Source: Paludibacteraceae bacterium (lineage in GTDB: Bacteria; Bacteroidota; Bacteroidia; Bacteroidales; Paludibacteraceae). Taken from it: a stretch of DNA of 64,000 bases. The notes below the pieces were generated by a model. That model did no database searches and was not told the origin of the DNA. It saw nothing but the letters and a program-made list of their open reading frames with translations. Where the stretch lies: assembly GCA_024693065.1 (NCBI GenBank), contig JAILLP010000023.1, positions 1-64,000 of the forward strand. Reading direction: 5' to 3'. Positions 59,873 through 64,000 of this stretch are shown one piece after another (positions within the stretch are counted from its first letter, which is position 1; every line of letters begins with the position of its first letter). A program made the translations under genes and the position numbers.

Positions 59873-61897
59873 ATGGAAATGCTAAGGCTGATTAAGAACG
59901 ATTTGTGGTTGAAACCATACCAAGACGCTATAGTCGGTAGGTATAAGTATTATATGAAACGGCTCTCGGAATTGTGTGGGCCGTCCCAATCTTTGTCTGA
60001 TTTCGCTTCCGGCTACCTCTATTTCGGTTTGCACCATGAGGCGAAGAAATGGCTCTTCCGCGAGTGGGCGCCTAATGCGACCGCTATCTATCTTATCGGA
60101 GATTTTAATGGTTGGAAAGAGACGGAGGCATATCGCCTACAGCCCTTGAAGAATGGGGTGTGGCAATTGGAGTTGTCGGAGGAGTCCATGAAGCATGGCG
60201 ATTTGTATAAGATGAAGGTTTACTGGGAGGGTGGCTCTGGCGAACGTATTCCCGCATGGGCCAATCGTGTTGTCCAGGATGATGAGACGAAGGTGTTCAG
60301 CGCTCAGGTTTGGTCTCCTGATAAACCCTATAAGTTTAAGATAAAAAGATTCAAACCGTCCGTTTCACCGCTGCTGATCTACGAGTCGCATGTGGGTATG
60401 GCGGGCGAGGCGGAGAGGGTCTCCACCTACCGTGAATTCAAGGATAATGTACTGCCCCGCATCGTGGCGGACGGTTATAACTGCGTGCAGATCATGGCCA
60501 TACAGGAACACCCTTACTACGGGTCGTTCGGCTATCATGTCTCCAGCTTCTTCGCTCCTTCTTCCCGCTTCGGTACGCCTGACGAACTGAAGGAATTGAT
60601 CGATACCGCACATGAGATGGGTCTCTCCGTCATCATGGACCTGGTCCATTCCCATGCGGTGAGGAACGAGAACGAGGGCCTTGGGTGCTTGGATGGTACC
60701 CGCTACCAGTATTTCCACGAGGGAGCGCGTGGCGAGCATCGGCAGTGGGACTCTTACTGCTTTAATTACGCGAAGAACGAGGTGGTCCACTTCTTGTTGT
60801 CGAACTGTAAGTACTGGTTGGAGGAGTTCCATTTCGACGGATTCCGCTTCGACGGGGTGACCTCCATGATGTACTTGGATCATGGAATGGGTACCTCCTT
60901 CTCCGATTATTCGGATTATTACAGCCCTAATCAGGATGGTGATGCCATCTGCTACCTCACGTTGGCGAACCATCTGATCCATGAGGTGAACCCTCGGGCC
61001 ATCACCATAGCGGAGGATGTGAGTGGTATGCCTGGCTTGGCGGCTAAGATCAGTGATGGTGGTATGGGCTTCAACTATCGCCTCGCCATGGGCATCCCTG
61101 ATTTCTGGATCAAGATCATCAAGGAGTGCAGGGACGAGGATTGGAAGCCGGGTCATATCCTCTGGACCTTGACGAATAGGCGAGGGGACGAGAAGGTGAT
61201 TAGCTACGCCGAAAGCCACGACCAGGCGCTGGTGGGTGATAAGACGTTGATTTTCAGATTGGCGGACGCTGATATGTATTGGCATATGTCCCGTCTGTTC
61301 GATTCGTCGTACATGGTGGACCGCGCCATCGCTCTGCATAAGATGATACGGTTGATTACGTTGGCGACCATCAATGGTGGTTATCTGAACTTCATGGGCA
61401 ATGAGTTCGGTCATCCGGAATGGATCGATTTCCCTCGCGAGGGGAACGGTTGGTCGTATAAATATGCGCGTAGGCAGTGGCATTTGGTGGATGATACCGA
61501 CTTGAAATACAAGTATTTGGGTGATTTCGACAAGAAGATGATCAAGTTGGTGCGCGACTCCCGAAAGTTTGAGGAGTCTAAGCTGATTGAATTGTGGGAT
61601 AAGTCCGACGACCAGGTGTTGGCTTTCCGACGCAAGGACTTGGTCTTTGTTTTCAATTTCCATCCGTACAAGTCTTTCTCTGACTATGGTATCCTGACGG
61701 AGGCGGGAGAGTACGAGATGGTGTTGAATACGGATGACAAAGAATTCGGTGGATTCGGGCTTGTTGATGATTCCCAAAACCATCTAACGCTGCAGGGAGA
61801 TGCTCCCCGCCCGGATGGCAAGGAGTGGTTGTTGCTCTATTTGCCTTCCCGCTCGGCTTGTGTGTTGAGGCTGAGGGGGGCGGATGATAATGAATAG
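59873..61897 (+). CDS. glgB: 1,4-alpha-glucan branching enzyme (GH13)
   Basis: 674 aa, the eukaryote-like GH13_8 type. It introduces alpha-1,6 branches into glycogen. A CBM48-type N-domain (about 65-160; WAPNATAIYLIGDFNGWKE) precedes the barrel with QIMAIQEHPYYGSFGYHVSSFFAPSSRFG, VIMDLVHSHA, the nucleophile segment FDGFRFDGVTSMMY, acid/base TIAEDVSGMPG and SYAESHDQAL. An all-beta C-domain follows (KDLVFVFNFHPYKSFSDYG). It starts 158 nt after the upstream gene and precedes the NfeD gene by 17 nt; other glycogen genes are not in the window. Confidence 0.96.
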   Translation: MEMLRLIKNDLWLKPYQDAIVGRYKYYMKRLSELCGPSQSLSDFASGYLYFGLHHEAKKWLFREWAPNATAIYLIGDFNGWKETEAYRLQPLKNGVWQLELSEESMKHGDLYKMKVYWEGGSGERIPAWANRVVQDDETKVFSAQVWSPDKPYKFKIKRFKPSVSPLLIYESHVGMAGEAERVSTYREFKDNVLPRIVADGYNCVQIMAIQEHPYYGSFGYHVSSFFAPSSRFGTPDELKELIDTAHEMGLSVIMDLVHSHAVRNENEGLGCLDGTRYQYFHEGARGEHRQWDSYCFNYAKNEVVHFLLSNCKYWLEEFHFDGFRFDGVTSMMYLDHGMGTSFSDYSDYYSPNQDGDAICYLTLANHLIHEVNPRAITIAEDVSGMPGLAAKISDGGMGFNYRLAMGIPDFWIKIIKECRDEDWKPGHILWTLTNRRGDEKVISYAESHDQALVGDKTLIFRLADADMYWHMSRLFDSSYMVDRAIALHKMIRLITLATINGGYLNFMGNEFGHPEWIDFPREGNGWSYKYARRQWHLVDDTDLKYKYLGDFDKKMIKLVRDSRKFEESKLIELWDKSDDQVLAFRRKDLVFVFNFHPYKSFSDYGILTEAGEYEMVLNTDDKEFGGFGLVDDSQNHLTLQGDAPRPDGKEWLLLYLPSRSACVLRLRGADDNE

Positions 61898-61914
61898 TTT
61901 TTATCGATTAGGAT

Positions 61915-63300
61915 ATGAGGAAATTTTTAGGATTTTTATTGATAGGACTGGGCCTGATATTCTCCAGCTTCAGCTCTTTTGGTGCGAAAAAGTACCATGA
62001 AATCAAGATTTTTGACGAGATAGGCAGCACGAGCTGGATATATTTGAAGAATGGTGTGGCTGAGGCGCGGTCGCTTCATGTGGATGGCATCTTCCTCCAT
62101 TTGAATACTTACGGTGGATTGGTGGATTATGCGGACTCCATGCGCACGTTGATACTGAATTGTGAAATCCCAGTCTACGTTTTCATCGATAATAATGCGG
62201 CTTCCGCTGGTGCCTTGATTTCTATTGCGTGTGATAGTATCTATATGAGGTCTGGCGGCAATATAGGTGCGGCGACGGTGGTGAACGAGAACGGGGAGAA
62301 GATGCCGGACAAGTACCAGTCGTATATGCGTTCCACGATACGTTCCACGGCGGAGAGCCATGGGAAGATAAAGAAAGTCGTGAATGGTGATACGGTTGAG
62401 GCTTGGTTCCGTGACCCTCGCATCGCAGAGGCGATGGTGGACGAGCGGGTGGTGGTGCCTGGCATTGTGGATTCTACCCGTATCCTGACTTTCACGGCCA
62501 ACGAGGCTTGCCAGAATGGTTATTGTGAGGGTATTTATAACTCTATCCCGCAAATCATCGGTGAGGCTTTCCAAGTGGAGGATTATGAACTGACCTCCTA
62601 TAAGGCGACTGCCTTCGATAAACTGCTAGGTTTCCTGATGAACCCGGTATTCCAGGGTATATTGATTATGATTATCATCGGAGGTATCTATTTCGAGATG
62701 CAGACTCCGGGGATCGGTTTCGCCTTGTTGGCATCCATCGTGGCGGGTTTGCTCTACTTCGCTCCGCTCTATATGGATGGACTGGTGGATGTGTGGGAGG
62801 CGCTCCTTTTCCTGTCGGGTATTGTCTTGCTATTGCTGGAAATATTCGTGATCCCAGGCTTTGGCGTGGCTGGAATAATGGGTATCGTGTTTATCGTCGG
62901 CGGACTCACGCTGAGTCTTTTGCCTAATGATGCGTTTGATTTCGGAGGGGTCTCTTCGGGCTCGTTTATTACGGCTCTGGCCACGGTGCTTCTCTCTATG
63001 CTTGGCTCTTTCGCCTTGATTGTTTATCTCACGTCTAAAATTGGAACGGATGGGATGTTCAGACATCTGGCGTTGACTAAGTCGCAGGATAAGGAGGATG
63101 GTTATGTGAGCAATGATGTCTCGCTGAATGCGTTGGCGGGCAAGATAGGCGTGTGCCATACGGATTTGCGTCCTGCAGGTAAGGTGAACGTGGACGGGGA
63201 GATCTTCGATGCGGTGGCGGAGAACGGTTTCATCGAGAAAAACGAGGAGGTTGTGATCCGTAAGTATGAAATGGGACAACTGTATGTCTACAAGAAATAG
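61915..63300 (+). CDS. NfeD-type membrane serine protease (ClpP-class)
   Basis: 461 aa. Signal/anchor MRKFLGFLLIGLGLIFSSFSSFG. ClpP-like protease domain (about 27-220) with FIDNNAASAGALISI (Ser97) and Lys133 in MPDKYQSYMRS as the likely dyad. Four or so transmembrane helices follow (IMIIIGGIYFEMQ, ALLASIVAGLLYFAPLY, LFLSGIVLLLLEIFVIPGFG, ALATVLLSMLGSFALIVYL). The protein ends in an OB-fold NfeD domain (about 390-461; LNALAGKIGVCHTDLRPAGKVNVDGEIFDAV). These proteases usually act with stomatin-like membrane proteins; no partner gene is adjacent. It is probably cotranscribed with glgB and the M16 gene 9 nt downstream. Confidence 0.92.
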   Translation: MRKFLGFLLIGLGLIFSSFSSFGAKKYHEIKIFDEIGSTSWIYLKNGVAEARSLHVDGIFLHLNTYGGLVDYADSMRTLILNCEIPVYVFIDNNAASAGALISIACDSIYMRSGGNIGAATVVNENGEKMPDKYQSYMRSTIRSTAESHGKIKKVVNGDTVEAWFRDPRIAEAMVDERVVVPGIVDSTRILTFTANEACQNGYCEGIYNSIPQIIGEAFQVEDYELTSYKATAFDKLLGFLMNPVFQGILIMIIIGGIYFEMQTPGIGFALLASIVAGLLYFAPLYMDGLVDVWEALLFLSGIVLLLLEIFVIPGFGVAGIMGIVFIVGGLTLSLLPNDAFDFGGVSSGSFITALATVLLSMLGSFALIVYLTSKIGTDGMFRHLALTKSQDKEDGYVSNDVSLNALAGKIGVCHTDLRPAGKVNVDGEIFDAVAENGFIEKNEEVVIRKYEMGQLYVYKK

Positions 63301-63309
63301 AAGGGTATT

Positions 63310-64000
63310 ATGTCGATCAATAAGTTTGTGCTGGATAATGGGCTGAAGGTGGTGCACCTGATGGACACTACTTCGCCGATGGTGGTTATCAATACGTTGT
63401 ATGATGTCGGGTCAAAGGATGAACATCCTGACCATACGGGTTTCGCCCATCTCTTCGAGCATCTGATGTTCGGCGGTTCCGTGCATATCCCTTCGTATGA
63501 CGACCCTGTGCAGCGGGCTTGCGGTGAGGATAATGCCTGGACTTGCAGCGACTTCACGAACTATTACCTGATGCTTCCTTCGTGTAATGCGGAGGTGGGC
63601 TTCTGGTTGGAGTCTGACCGCATGCTGAGCCTCGATTTCAGCCAAAAGAGCTTGGATGTCCAGCGGAATGTGGTCTGCGAGGAGTTCAAGCAACGTAACC
63701 TCAACCAGCCTTATGGGGATTTGTCTCACTTGGTGCGGGGCATGGCCTTCAAGCAACATCCGTACGCTTGGCCGACGATCGGTAAGGAACTCTCCCACAT
63801 CGAGAATGCCACGCTGGACGAGGTGCGTTCGTTCTTCTTCTCGCATTATGCCCCGAATAACGCTATACTATCCGTTGTCGGCAATATCTCTTTCGAGGAG
63901 ACGAAGCGCTTGGTGGAGAAGTGGTACGGCGATATTCCCCGCAGGGATGTGCTGGTGCGCGCGATTCCGCCGGAGCCGAAACAGACCGAGCCTAGACGCT
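63310..64000 (+). CDS. M16-family zinc peptidase, N-terminal part (cut by window end)
   Basis: Open to the window end, so absent from the ORF track; 230 codons visible, from MSINKFVLDNGLKVV. The inverted zinc motif HLFEH (H47, E50, H51) lies in HTGFAHLFEHLMFGGS. The downstream Glu of the zinc site is in NVVCEEFKQRNLNQP, about residue 122. GNISFEETKRLVEKWYGDIPRRD is the typical end of the first subdomain. No signal peptide is seen. Full M16 proteins of this type are about 400-900 aa, so most of it lies beyond the edge. Confidence 0.93.
   Translation, partial: MSINKFVLDNGLKVVHLMDTTSPMVVINTLYDVGSKDEHPDHTGFAHLFEHLMFGGSVHIPSYDDPVQRACGEDNAWTCSDFTNYYLMLPSCNAEVGFWLESDRMLSLDFSQKSLDVQRNVVCEEFKQRNLNQPYGDLSHLVRGMAFKQHPYAWPTIGKELSHIENATLDEVRSFFFSHYAPNNAILSVVGNISFEETKRLVEKWYGDIPRRDVLVRAIPPEPKQTEPRR

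Overview
The window looks like chromosomal DNA of a member of the order Bacteroidales (phylum Bacteroidota). Three things point there. Upstream regions repeatedly carry the Bacteroidota sigma-ABfr type promoter (TTG/TTTG, about 19-20 nt, TAnnTTTG). Several secreted proteins end in type IX secretion (T9SS) type-A sorting-like domains. The gene content is typical: AsnA, a Bacteroidota-style long TamB, a TonB receptor, a glutamine-dependent NAD synthetase, a 2-oxoacid:ferredoxin oxidoreductase operon and a eukaryote-like GlgB. I cannot name a genus from sequence alone. No phage, transposase, CRISPR array or rRNA was seen.

Layout. 1-300 is a degenerate tandem array of about 88-bp units. 456-6105 holds a lipoprotein related to the periplasmic domain of SecD, a beta-helix lipoprotein and a TonB-dependent receptor. 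6106-8822 is asnA followed by an S41 processing protease. A tRNA-Arg(CCG) and an NlpC/P60-like lipoprotein that lacks its histidines follow (9041-10094). 10231-13017 is a leftward operon: lipoprotein-like thioredoxin, rfbA, rfbC, rfbD. 13304-17309 holds ahcY, an outer-membrane beta-barrel gene followed 5 nt later by a radical SAM/SPASM gene, and a second barrel gene. 17651-20035 is a two-gene operon of secreted proteins, one with four tandem cysteine modules. 20036-20843 is a gene-poor spacer with tandem repeats, a perfect 22-bp palindrome and a 36-codon basic protein gene missing from the ORF track. 20844-24906 holds nadE, an overlapping lipoprotein gene and two barrel paralogues of the gene at 16623.

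25025-36746: a GC-rich DUF4874/DUF4832 secreted protein gene, then the most distinctive stretch of the window, an 8.6-kb head-to-tail array of four paralogous secreted proteins of about 690-710 aa (26892-35529). Each has an internal two-module repeat and a degenerate BspA-like leucine-rich segment. A DUF2461 gene and a small secreted protein follow. 37024-39684 is the four-subunit oxidoreductase operon, divergent from a TamB gene. 44545-51345 holds a family 2 glycosyltransferase, a large VIT/vWA/DUF2135 protein, a small secreted protein, a metallo-beta-lactamase-fold protein and a membrane protein. 51437-55851 is aspC and a CotH/LTD protein with a T9SS tail. 56230-64000 is a rightward run: rnz, a DUF5686 protein, glgB, an NfeD-type membrane protease and an M16 peptidase cut by the window end.

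Most genes are housekeeping or cell-envelope functions. The best candidates for something undescribed are the four-paralogue array, the free-standing SecD-P1 lipoprotein, the four-module cysteine protein with its operon partner, and the histidine-less NlpC/P60 lipoprotein. Long ORFs antisense to real genes are common here because many coding regions are GC-rich; they were left out.
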